Of a DNA stretch of 64,000 nucleotides, positions 30,401-42,711 are shown one piece after another. Made by a program: the position numbers and the translations under genes. Positions within the stretch are counted from its first letter, which is position 1. Each line of letters starts with the position of its first letter. Origin of the DNA: Oscarella lobularis (taxonomy: Eukaryota; Porifera; Homoscleromorpha; Homosclerophorida; Oscarellidae); contig NC_089185.1 in assembly GCF_947507565.1 (NCBI RefSeq), positions 992,001 to 1,056,000 of the forward strand, in the 5' to 3' direction. The notes under the pieces were generated by a model. It worked only from the letters and a program-made list of their open reading frames with translations, made no database searches and was not told the DNA's origin.

Positions 30401-33400
30401 TCAAGGTCGATTAAGAATTGAAGTTATAGTAGAAGAGAGCCCGACAGGATTAACGGCAGTGACGACCACGAACAGCTCTCGCACCGAACCGACGTTGGCA
30501 GTAATGGAAGGAGACAACGTCTCAATCCACTGCATTATATCGGAAGAACCCTTTCTGCTGCCGAGAGAGACCTCAAATTTCAGAGTGGTGTCAGACTGAA
30601 ATGACGAGGACCACGACAGTACGACGTTTTCACCGTCCGTCCAACGTCCAGTGACAGAATTCCGAAGAATCCTAGGACGCTGCTGAACAATTCGTACGTT
30701 CGAAGTAACAGCGCGACTGGCTAGATTGGCGACGTTCACCGCTCTCACTGATAGAGTGTACGTCGATCCCGACATCATATTCAAGCTGTCGATTCTCGCT
30801 CGTCTATAAAGACCCACGTTGATCCAACCAGTCGTCACGCGGGGACCGGCCAAGTTCGCTTCATAGTGCGTGATTTGGGTTGGATCGTCAAAGTCGTTCC
30901 ACCAAAAATCCACTGTGCCATTGTCTATTTGGTATCCTTCTGACGTGACAAAGACGGAAGGAGCCGTTTGAGTCTGGACGCGGGCATTCAGTTCCGACGG
31001 CGGCGAAGTTACAAAATAAATTCCACTTGACGAATTTTCTGCTTCCAAATTTGCAAAATTACGGCACCGAACTGACACGTAGAAGCGGTGTCCATTCTTG
31101 AGCGATGACACAGTTGCAGATCCTGTCATTGTCGAGCCGTCAACTCTTCTATAGCGAAGCAATTCTGTAGATCCCGGCGTCAGTCCTTAATTAAACAGAA
31201 AAACACATTTTAGCTCAATACTGTAAATAGCATCGACGAATTAAATACATGATAAATCGAATAACTGCTGGTGTTCCGTTATAAAGTACATCTACATCGG
31301 ATTTTTATAGCGGTTTGGTAGGGCTCGAGAGTACAGATCCTTCGCATCGGTTAGCTCTCACCCTCAAACCCTTCCAAACCGTTTATAGGGCTACAGCTAT
31401 TTGGGAGGCTATAAGCAAGGACTTTTTATAGAGACCTAAATGAACGGTACTGCACATTCTTACCGATGCCCCACTCGCAGTAATCTATTCCACTTTCGCT
31501 GTCTCGCGTTTCATTCCAACTGACATCGACTGTGTTTCTCGTGACGTACTGCTGGCCGGTGTTTCCGTGCAACAAACGGTTCAGTAAGCGCACGGAAACC
31601 GAAGGAGGTGTGTAGTCCACTTTTATAGGCGGTAGTTGGAGCTTCGCTGTTAGACCTGCAACGTTCGTTCCCAATATTGTCACGTAAATGTCACTGCCAT
31701 GAGCTGGTTCAGGTCCACTGTATTCGGCACGATTAGCAAGTCCTGTTGATGTGTAAGCTAAAAGCTGTTGGCCTCCTTCAACTGTTCCAATAGCCCAGAG
31801 GTATTCTCGAATACCACTTTCTCCGTCAAACATATTCCAGTGAACTTCCAGAATGTTAGCAGGAGACAGATATGAGCTGCTTGAGAATGCAGCCTTGCTG
31901 CTAACGAGGGAAGAGCTGTACTGTTTCCGACACAAGAAGAGCTCAACAGAGGAAAGTCTGATCAAATTCTCGGCTGCAGACACGGCACGCAATTCGATCA
32001 TTCCTTTCGACGACGTGGGAGAGTTGAAGTAGAGCGTGTACCTATTAGCAGACAAAAATGCAGCAAAACGTATTGCAATGATAGGAAAGAATATACCTGC
32101 CTCCCCTTGTTTGCTCTTTGTCAATCAATAAAGTTCTATGAATTCCGGAGGCCATGACTTGCAGTTGCTGACTTCGTCTTCTACCAGTAGATTTTCCAAA
32201 TATCACCAGCTTGTACGTCAGATTTGAGGTGAAATCGTACGCAAGACCAATCGTTCCAGATAAAAGTATAGCCACACTGTTATTAGCCTCGTCGAGAACT
32301 GTAGCTCTACCATCAATTATCTTCCAGTCGCCCACCGTTTCTCCAGCTAGAAGAGTCGAATTTAGCTGTGCATTCTTCGCTCTAAATGGCGATAGAACGT
32401 TATTTCCAAAGTCGTCGCAAGCAACAGCGTGAGGAGGAGTCGTATCGACTGTCACACCGTCCGACGTCACAGCTTTCGATTTTAGACCAGCCGCATCGTG
32501 AGCTATCACCGTAGCGTAGTAGCGCTTGTCGTGAATTAAATTGAGATTGCCTGCTTTCGCCGAAAGGCGAAGTCCTACGCTGTGAAACGAGACGACGTTG
32601 TCCAAGCCCGGCAAGTCGCCGATTCCTAGCTCGTAATAGGCAATAGCAGAGTGACGATCAAAAAACCCGTGCCAGTTGACCGAAAGAGAGGAGACGGAAT
32701 CCTGAAATTGTCTGTCCGAACGTTGATCGCCATCGAGAACAATACCAGCAATAGGATTCTCTGTGTCAACTACAATACCGTCAGTTGAAACAGACGTTTG
32801 CAGACCAATTGTGTTGACCGCTTGGACAGTGCCAAAATAACGCACACCATTCTCCAGGAGACCAAAATATTCAAAAAAAGAGACTGAAGGTTGCACAACA
32901 CGAAAAGCAGTTATATCGTCCGCTAAAAAGAAGAGATTTAATTAAAATCGTAGAATGAGCAGAGCAACTGACCGTCCGGTTGGGTGCCAAAAGCGATTCG
33001 ATAGTGCTGAAGTTGTGATTGGCCGTCTGAAAAAGATCCGGCGCAATTGACCTTCAAATAAGTACTGTTGGTGGTGAAATCCGCGTCTCCATCGGCGTTA
33101 GGAGTGACGTCGAGAAGCGCTCGCTTAACAGCGGGAGGCGACGTATCGACGGTGACTCCTCGTGAATTGAATAGAGCAAACTTACTATCGCTGTACCAAG
33201 CGCGTACGTAAATTGCGTAGACGGTGCGATGAGACAGGGCCAGGGAAGGTTTGAGAAGAATTACAGCATCGTTAAAGGGACCCGCTTCGTACCACGTCTT
33301 GTCCTCGTTTCGATCGAATACGTCTTCCCCTACATTGTGGGTCGTACCGGCACTGAATTGAAGGCGTTTCAAGGGCCACGAGGACAAGTGGGACGGTCTC

Positions 33401-36400
33401 GTCCACGAACCGACAAGCGACGACTCCGACGCTTGCACCGAGTGATCGTTTCTGTAGGATAATGAATCGAATACGGCCACCGTAGAGTCAGCAGGCACCA
33501 TGGAAGAGTTAACCTACAAAGAAAAAAAATTAGAGCATATACATAACAGTGCACTTTATTCTTGCCTCGGAGCATGGTGAAGGAAACGATCTTGGATTGC
33601 AAAGATTATGTCTAGCGGCGCAAGTGCAGTCGCCAACGCAATCTTCAACGGGACAAGAATGTCTCTCGATGAAGAGAACGCCCGAATTTCCTTTCGCCGA
33701 TGCAGCGACGACGCTCACTTGAATTTGATCGCTTCTCAACTCGACTCCATTGATGGCCCACAAAGAGACAAAAAATCGGTCACCCGGCCGAATGCTTCGA
33801 CCTGCGTCTGCTGAAACCGTCTGCCTAGCCTCTTCACTTCCGACGTGGCGAACAGTCCGATTGGACACGACGTCAGCACCGCTATACTTCGTGCCAATAG
33901 TCAACACGTAGGACTTGACGCCAGAATGAGCGTCGGCAAAACCGTACCAGGTAATGGAGAGAACAGTCGCAGTCCACTTCATTGGGTCTTCGAAGACGCC
34001 CGTCAAAGGTGCTGTCGCGTCAATAAAAAGACCTTCCAACGATCTGTAGTGAGTGCACAGTCGTGCTTCGTTGCAGGCAGTCACAGAAAGATAGTAGTGA
34101 AAGCCGTCTTGAAGAGTGATGTTGGGTCGAGCGATGCTGACGCTCGTCTCGCTGCCGACGAATTTGGGTTGCATCGCTGGAGTGACGTTGCGATGAGTGG
34201 TGATGCTGATTACGTGAGAAACGACCGGACTCTCCTTATCGTCGAATTCCCAACTGGCGACGAGCAACGATCGGCTGAATTGGGTTTTCGGTCGTAGAGA
34301 TCTGACGCCGAGATCGAATTGCGGTGTTTTCACCATGAACGGCGGCGAAGTGTCAATGAGAAAGCCATTCGACGATACCGTTGTTGACATGCCGGCACCG
34401 TTGTACGCTTTGACCGTCGAATAGATCTTTTTACCTCTGGGTAACTTAGAGCTAAGCGGTGCGATGCCGACTTCCTCTTTGAACGCTTTCGTCCACGGTA
34501 CGACGTCATCTTTACCAGCGCTCGTACCGGCACACCATTCGTAGTAGGTAATAGACGATTGAGGATCCTGAAAGCCAAACCATTTCGCAGTAACGACGTC
34601 ACTAAAAAATGTCAATCAAAGGCAGAAAAAATTTGAGCACAGGGGTTTGGAGACTCACTCTAATGGCTGGAATTGAACGTCTCGTTCTTGCGATCCGTCC
34701 CAGACAACTCCAGGCAAAGGCGGCGTTTGGTCAACAACGACTCCATCAGACGATACACTCTTGTACAAACGAACTCCGTTGAAGGCCTCGACTGTGAAGT
34801 AGTACGTTGCTCCAGGAATAAGAGACAATCCGCCAATGCTAAAATCTACACAGCAAGTAGACACTTTTAGTGGATGTGTATCAAGACAGTTGAAGACTCT
34901 ACCGGTCACTAGGCCAACATCGTGGAGTGGCACAACGTCGAATTCTCCTTCTTTAGTACCAATAGCGATACGGTAGTGGCTTAGCCCTGAGTGAGGATCG
35001 GCAAAGCCGTACCACTGTGCCGACAAAGTTCCAAGCTCTCTCTGATAGTCCGAATCCTACAATAAATAGTGGTTTAGGTAAAGGAATCCTATATTCGCGG
35101 ATTGGGGAAAAGCTTAGAGACTTGTCGTTTGACCGCTAGAAGCTAAAAACGCGTCTTCTCGTGCAACAAGTGATAGGGATAAAAAAATCTCTATGAAGGT
35201 TCACGACCTCCACAAAAATCTCTTACTTTGCCGGGCAAAGAGCCATCCAAAACGATGCCGCCAAAAGGCTTTGAACTGTCATATCCATACCCGTGGGTTG
35301 AGACCAGTGATTCCAAACCAGCTCTATTTTTAGCCTGAACATGAACATATCAATTTGACGTTAATTAAGCAAAACTAGCACTCGCTGACCTTGACAGTGA
35401 CGAAGTAGACGTGACCGTCACGCAGTGCATCAGAAGAAAATGTACAGAACTCAGCCTTTGTTGTTAGGCAGCTGATTACGTCAGCAAATTTGGGACTCGA
35501 GCCAATGCAGCACTGATAGAAATCAAAACCACTTTCTGGATCTTCAAATCCTCGCCAATTCGTTCGCACGACCCCCGTAATGTGACCGGTGTCTTCTCCC
35601 TCTATTGAAATGACTCCGAGAGTCGGTGGACTCGTGTCCAACGTCAAAGCGCCCGAAGAAACCTCGCTTTCCAGCCCAACGTGGTCAATAGCTGAACAAA
35701 AACGTCAGAAAATTCCACATTATTATTATTAAAACGAGAGATTTCGAAACATACCTTTGACGGTTGCATAATACGTTCTACCGCTCGGCAAAGAAAGTCC
35801 GGTGAGAAGTAAATGATCAGCATGGCCAATGCACCGATAAGGAATAACGTCAACTCCTAAGGGCCTCGTTCCTTCACAAGTGTCAAAACATCGTCTTCAC
35901 GCCATTTCCAAAATACTAAAATACTTACCAAGAGCGACACAGTATGTTTGAATGCCCGAGTCGTGCAGAGCAGCGTCTTCCTCTTCAGCATCAGAGAACC
36001 CTCGCCACTGAACAAGGACGGCGTCATTGGCACTCTGATAAGAACTCCCATCGACTCCACTGCCAATGAACACTCGCCCTGATCGAGGTGGCGACGTGTC
36101 GACTGTCAAGCCGTCAGAACAGATGACATGTCCGAGAACCTTCAAGTCAAGTTGACGTGCTCCCTCTATCGTTTGAAATTTAATGCAGAAGAAGTATCGA
36201 CGATTCGAATCTAGATTGACATTGCTTAAACGTACGAACGACGAATTCGTTTCGCCGCATCTCAACGCGGTGTCGCAGTTTCGCCACTCGGGCGTGCTTG
36301 CCACTAAAACCCAAGACACCGAGCCTTGCTTGTTCCACAGCCAAGCAGCGGCTATTTCGCTGTCAGATTTCGAATAATCAATGTCGTCGTCTGGATAAAG

Positions 36401-39400
36401 AACTGCCTGTTTAAGTTCTCCAGTTAGCGGATTAGGACTTGGAGTCAAACGAGAAGGCAACACGTCGATAAGGACAGGCGAAAGTTTGTCAATGTCATCG
36501 TAATAGGGCACTTTCGTGCTAACACTGAGACTTGAGCTCAAACCCACTTGATTGTACCCCTTCACAAGCAAGATAACCTTGCGCGATTTTGTGAGCGGCA
36601 GAACGACGGTCGTATTCAACTGAATCAACGACCCATTCTCAGGTTTCACTTGATTCCACTTAACTAGTGGAGTAGTCGGACTACTTGGGGTGGCGATCGT
36701 CCACTCGTAGGCATCAACTGCGACAGGCTTTCCGTTCTGAAGCACAGTCTTAAACGCTTCCCACGATCCAGAAAGCGCGTACACATTTTTCTTTGAGGTA
36801 GACTGAAGCGTTACCGATGCCCTTCCCGTTACAGGGCTGGTGGTCATGACTTGTAGCCCATCTGATAGAATGGGATCAAAGCAAAATAAAGGCGTACACG
36901 CATGAACGGCGACTCGATAAAAAAAGCCGGGCTGCAGCTGAACGAGCATTTTTCCTTGATGAGAAAAGCCTTTTCCCAAATCTTGTTTCACAACGGACAG
37001 TCCATTTTTGGTTTGATGAAGAACTTCCCATTTATAGTGAGTCACGTAGTGATCGTACTTTTCGTCCACTGACCAGTGAGCCTGGATCTCTTTAGAGCTC
37101 AGCTGAAAGTCGATATCGTCTTCGCAATGCTCTAACTTGAAGTTGCGAAGTGCCCGAGCCGTCGTAGCATCTCTTGATTGAGGATAGTAGCGAACCACAA
37201 TTTCTGTCTGAGATCTTTGTGCGATAATCCTTGCAGAAAACCCTTTCCAATCGTTGTTTTGTCGGCTTCGACTAGAAGGAAGTGCAAGCAATGTGCCATT
37301 ATTGACAAGAATTTCGGTAATCCAAGAACTTCCATTTTTCGTAGAAATCCATGCCGCCTCAAAGAACAAAGTGTACTTCTGGCCTGGAAGAGTGCTGTAG
37401 AAGAGAGAAACCTCGCAATCACTGTTGTCGTCAACACGACTGACATTTAATTGAATCCAATTCTTTGAAATAACAGCGCATTGATCACGATCTTTGATTC
37501 GTAATTCCGACCGGGTGTCTTTGCCAGTGCAACCAATACCATCAGAAACGACACCTTGAATACTCTTGCCCAAGACACGAACTCCATCGGAGCTCACAGT
37601 CACTTCTCCAGCCGAATTCCTCGCAATGACCGTAAAATAATAGGTGTTAAAAATAGTCAAATTGAGACCGGTGAAAAGAGCCTGTTTTTGAGAGGCGCTA
37701 ATATTGTGAAAAGCGACGACATTGTCCTGTCCACTAGCATTTCCAACACCGACGAGAAATGTGTCGGACGAAGAAAATCCAGACCAACGACAACGAAGAA
37801 CAGAGAGGCTTTCTTGAAAATCAACATCGGGACTGTTTTCCACCTGACTCGGATCATCAGTTGGAGACACGTCAAATAGAAAACCGGGCACAGGAGAGTG
37901 AGCTTGAAGAACGTAGGCAGACGAGTGTGCCATGACCGACAGTCCGGCTCTATTCGAAGCAACAACGACGAAGTACAGAAAATCGTGCCCATTCGCTTTG
38001 CTTCGAAGTAGAGACGAATTCACGGCGACACATATCGTCGAATTGGTGTCGCACTGTGCGAACGAGTCAATAGGCGTCAAGGAAAGTGCGTCGTCATTTC
38101 CTTTCGTCGTTCCAGCTCCCACGGAGAAGGCTAGCTGTTCATTAGTCTGCTCTGGGTCGATGAAAGCGGACTTTTTCCAGGAAATTTCTACGCGTTCCGG
38201 CTTCTGAACGACTTCAATGGTTCCCGAGAAGTGAGGCGAAGTGGTATCGACGAAGATCGGTCCAACTGTCCACTTCGAGTCCATTCCAGCTTTATTTGAA
38301 GCCTTCAAAATGACGTAGAATTCTTCCCCTAGTCCAAGCGTGGCGATTTCTTTGCTGACGGCATTGTGACCCTTGGTCGAGAAAAAGGGCGAGTAGAACG
38401 GCGGATTTTCATTGGCCGATCGACCTATGCCAATTTCGTAGTCGTCAATGCCGCTTTCAGGATCAACTACAGTCCAAGAGGAGTCAACAAAGCGATTGAC
38501 AGCCGTGTACAGAAGCAAGGACGACGACTTTGGACATACACCAAGGATCTTATTCTCAGCATCGGGCGACTTTAGGGGATACACGGATACCGAGTCAACG
38601 TGAAGAGCGTTTTCATTGCAAGATGAATCAGCCGCCAGAACTCCCACTCTCTCGCGAAAACCGTTAATCACCCAAACCGTCGAAGAATTCGTCTCGCGGA
38701 TGACACCCGGCTTGCTTCGCGCGTGCTGAACGTCAAATCCCTTCATTCGCGGAGGAGTGACGTCAACGGTGACGCCGTCCGAGCAGGCAACGAGCGACGG
38801 TTCCATAGCGTTATTGTACGCAATCACCGTCGCGAAATATTTTCCTGGCAAGACTTGCAGAGGTTGAGCGAAAGTTTGACTCGTTGTCGTGAAGAGCTTC
38901 CTGTCGACGTCCGTGATGCATTTGGAGCTAATAGCGTATTCGTAATGATGAATTCCGCTATCCTGATCGGAAAATCCGTTCCACGAGGCGACGACCGTCA
39001 AGTCTTGCTGATAATCTATGTCCGTCAGAGACTTGAAGTTGTCGAGCACTTCGCCGGCATTGGGTCGGCTGTCATCTATAGCAAATTTAAGCACTTTCTC
39101 GGCACTAAGTCCTGCGTCGTTCGTGGCGTTGATTGTCAAGTAGTAGAAGCGACCGTGCACCCCGGTGCTGTTGGAAAACTGGGAGGGATTGACCGAAACG
39201 ATGTACTTGAAATAATTGCAAAGACCTAGAGAAATGCAAGAGCAATTCTTATTCCCACAAACGTCCTAGAAAAAAAAACAGAGTTAGCTGAGAAATGCAT
39301 GCACACGCACCCAAACAGGCATTTTTTACCTGAGACGGCGGCTTTACGGCAACTCTTCCGGTGCCAAGGGACTTTCCATCAGGCTTGTCGCCAAGAAACC

Positions 39401-42293
39401 ACGTTACCGACGTAAGACTGCTATGCGGATCGTTGCTCATGAAGTCAAAACTGAGATGGTGAAAGAAAGTCGAGTTTAGAAACGTTAGCTGGCTGACACC
39501 GTCTCTCTCGAGCCACAAGTCGTTGATTTCCGGTTGAGACGAGTCAATGCTGAGAAGCGCTTTATCGACCGTAAAGCTGCCAAACGCGTCAATGGCCATC
39601 AACCACACAAAGATGTTGTCGCCGTTTTTGGTAGAAGTTGGAATAGTAAAGTTCTGCTGCAACGACGTCCCGCTCGACTTGTCCACTATCGTTATGAAAG
39701 AGCTGTCAAGTGGCCGTTTCGCAACGACACCGCGCGTCACGGAGTATTTCATTGCTACTATGCCGTTGAAGCTCTTGATGTTCAACAGAGATAACGGCGG
39801 TATGCCGTTGACGTTGAGAGTGATAGCCTGCTGATCGTAGGCACTGTCGATGTGAGCGTGGAACGGATTGATGGGTTTCAATAGATGATGATTCACGAGA
39901 TACGTGTTGTAGAAGTGACTCGTCCAATCGATCAATATTTTGTTATTTGCCGTCGTCTGCCATCGATTTCCACTGACCGTTGCCACGGACAGCGGATAAC
40001 GAAGAGGATGCAGAGAACTGACTTCGACTGATGAATTCTTCACGTACAGAATGAGTCGACGAGCCCTTCTAGTGTTCCCGGTATAGTCTCGCGCTGTGAG
40101 AACTACGGAATAGAGGCCTTCGGTCGGCAGATCAAAGTCCTGTTGGTTGGTATTGTTTGCATGCGCAAAATGAGACTCCGGCGACGCCTTCTCGCCGAGA
40201 TGAGTCAGCCCTTTCTCGACGACTTTGTAAACGTCCAAAAAGTAGGCGTCGATTCCGGCTCCGCCGGGTGAATCGACCCATCCCTTCCACCGAGCTTGGA
40301 TGCGGCCACTACGTACGGCGTACGGGCCGACGGAAAGCATGTCATCGGCCGTCACTCCGGGATCGCAAGAAACGCGATTATCAGTGCTGCAGTGAATTGG
40401 CGGGGCCTTGTCAAAGTTAAACTGAGCTGTGGTTGAAGCAGTCGATCCCGTGTAGTCGTGGTTCGTCGACGTTTTCGAGTCGTAGTTATAAATTGTGACG
40501 AAACCTCCATTTTTGACGTTCACTTCAACAAAAAGTCTAAAGAAGAAAAACAAGGTATTCTTCTTTGTGCATGTGGCATAAACACGCGTGGGAAATCGAA
40601 ACCGATACCCCGCACTTTCAAGTGGGATTCGGCGGGGTTAGATGGTTTACGCCTACGCTCACCTTTCGTTATCGACAAAGGTGACGCCTTTCAAGGAAAA
40701 GGAAGAAGAACAGTCGACGGGAGATTTCGGATTCGCGTTAGAAATGCTCGCGACCACGCCAGCAGACGTACATTGCAATGGCTGATCAGCAAGATCTCGC
40801 CTCACTCCTGCAATAAGAGAAGTCAAGATCCCCCACCCACCCAACTTCTGTTTAAATTACCTGCACTTGTCTGAGCCCAAACTTTGAATCGAACCGATGC
40901 GACTCCAAGTTTGTAGTCCCTGATCCAAGGTGGCTTGGTGTAATTGCGGTAGTCGGTGAGAAATCGTGTTGACGTGAACGTTCCAGAGCCGATTTTCGGT
41001 CCAATAAACGTTCCCGTCGTCGACACGGATACCTTGACTGGTGCGAGATTTGTAAACGTCGGCGGATGAGGAGCCTTTCCGTGAAGATAGGAAAAGTTGG
41101 CGAAGTGAGAGTGATCGTCTTCTACACTTGTGTCCGCCAGAACGATAGTGGGTTTATCAGTGACTTGATTAAAAGAAAATTACTCGTGTGCTTCCGTGCT
41201 ACTGACAGCAACCCTACTTGTATCGCATTTTGGCGGAGAAGAATATCCCGGTGCACAGGTGCAAGCGTCAGCTGAAGTCGACGTACCACTGCAGTAGCCA
41301 GGCCAGCACCAGTTGTTCAGCCAGGAGCATCGTGCTAGAGAGTGAAATGACGTAGAGACAAGATCTATAAGAATTCACTTACATAGACAGCTTTTCTTTT
41401 GTGGGTCTAGTTCAAATGCAATTTCGGTTGGACCTCGCCTCGATTGACATTCACTGCAAATGTTATCAGAAGGACTTGTGCATTTTTCCAACACGCAGTT
41501 AGATATTAAGGGACATCCTAAAGTCAGTTAGACTCTTTGCGTGTTGAAGGGATATCGCTGCGACTGACTATGTTGACACTGAGCTTTCTCTCCATAATAT
41601 TGATCGATACACCGGCAAGTGTCGGGCCAATAGCACGTGCCTCCGTGCTGACATCCTGGGCTGCAAATTGCTGTAAACAAAGAAAATAAGGGCAGAAGAG
41701 ACCTCCACTAATTAACGTACGATCATCACAAAGTCCACTTGAACTTCTTCTCCAGCCTGCACAGCAATCTCTGTAGTACGTTGTTATATATCTACTTCGT
41801 CGATGATATCTATCACAAAAGAGAATTGACGTGTTGAAATTAGTCCATATATATATATATATGTTGTCACCGACCTAGTACGGCCACATCGACTCCAGCC
41901 TGCAAATCCACAGCTCGTGTAATATCGTGAACTCACAGAATAGTATTGTAACGTTGCTCTGCTATATCTAGAGACAAAGGTGAAACAAAAAATGCATCAT
42001 GCGCCTTATTATTCAACCTACGTGCATGAATGATCAGCGCAAATTGCAGAGTTGAACAGAAAGAATAGCAGTAGACAACTTGACCACCTAAACAGACAAA
42101 CGGAGGGGTTCGCGCTACAGCACAAATGAAAACAGTCAAAAAAGGACGGTTAGAGAGTCTCGTTACTTTCAATATTAGCGTCAAGGAAATGACGAAAAGG
42201 TAGCCAGTCAGGCAGTCAGTCAGTACGGTAAGTCAAACGCATCCCAAAGAAACCGTCATGGGAACACCCAGCTCACCTCACTGCCCAAGCCAT
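30401..42293 (-). CDS. Very large secreted EMI-EGF protein with about 20 FN3-like modules
   Basis: The ATG at 42293 (MAWAVR) splices to a signal-peptide core (SSCLLLFFLFNSAICA). Two exons at about 41955-41880 and 41815-41723 form an EMI-like domain (YYTSCGFAGWSRCGRTR, then YYRDCCAGWRRSSSGLCDD). An EGF module follows (CSPGCQHGGTCYWPDTCRC), then two more cysteine-rich units (LEKCTSPSDNICSECQ; DACTCAPGYSSPPKC). From about 41160 to the stop at 30401 the protein consists of repeated modules of 110-150 residues. Typical pieces are SWNGFSDQDSGIHHYEYAI, HGRFYYLTINATNDAGLS and SDGVTVDVTPP, the last being a hinge with consensus DGVxVDTTPP. The modules look like degenerate fibronectin type III domains. 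Total length is about 3,000 residues. There is no C-terminal membrane span, so it should be a matrix or secreted protein. One exon (39160-35935 approx.) alone holds about eight modules. The role is unknown; adhesion or matrix assembly is likely from EMI/EGF content. Confidence 0.85.
35095..35220. repeat. Dispersed repeat in an intron, related to the MMS22L intron element
   Basis: The intronic stretch gtcgtttgaccgctagaag ... cgcgtcttctcgtgcaac resembles gtcgtttgaccgttaaaag ... gcgcctctttcacgtagcaa at about 22652-22706. Two diverged copies of one short element lie about 12 kb apart in unrelated introns. Confidence 0.5.
41849..41868. repeat. Short AT dinucleotide run
   Basis: About ten at/ta units in an intron between the two EMI exons. 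Confidence 0.8.
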
Positions 42294-42711
42294 GGCGCAG
42301 ACGTCGAAGGCGGAGTGGTTGCGCACTGGCGTTCTTGAAATTCAATTAGACCAAATTTGCATGCTGACGTCATTGTTTGTTCGGGTTACAGATGGCCTAC
42401 CGTAAATGTGCTTGCTAGCAGCTACTGTACTTCTAAGCTAAATCGACCTCGACAGCGACAGGCAGCATCCTCTTCTGTGATTGAATGTGCGATCTGAAGC
42501 AAGCCCGCGTGTAATCTAACCTTTTTCGCCTTTTTCAGACTCTCCTTTCTAGTGACACGGGCGACTAATTATAGACATACATATGTAGCTAGCTTGTAGA
42601 AGTGCTCGCTTGCTCTTCTAACCTGAAAGAGCCGTCATCCATTCCACAGTGAAAACAAGACATTTGCTAATCTATACGTGCCAAAAATTAAACATGCAAG
42701 TCCACAACATT
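42294..42711. other. Gap between EMI/FN3-like gene start and TRPA gene end
   Basis: About 400 bases between two minus-strand genes. It must contain the 3' untranslated end of the TRPA gene and the promoter of the EMI gene. No open frame or clear motif is seen. Confidence 0.5.
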
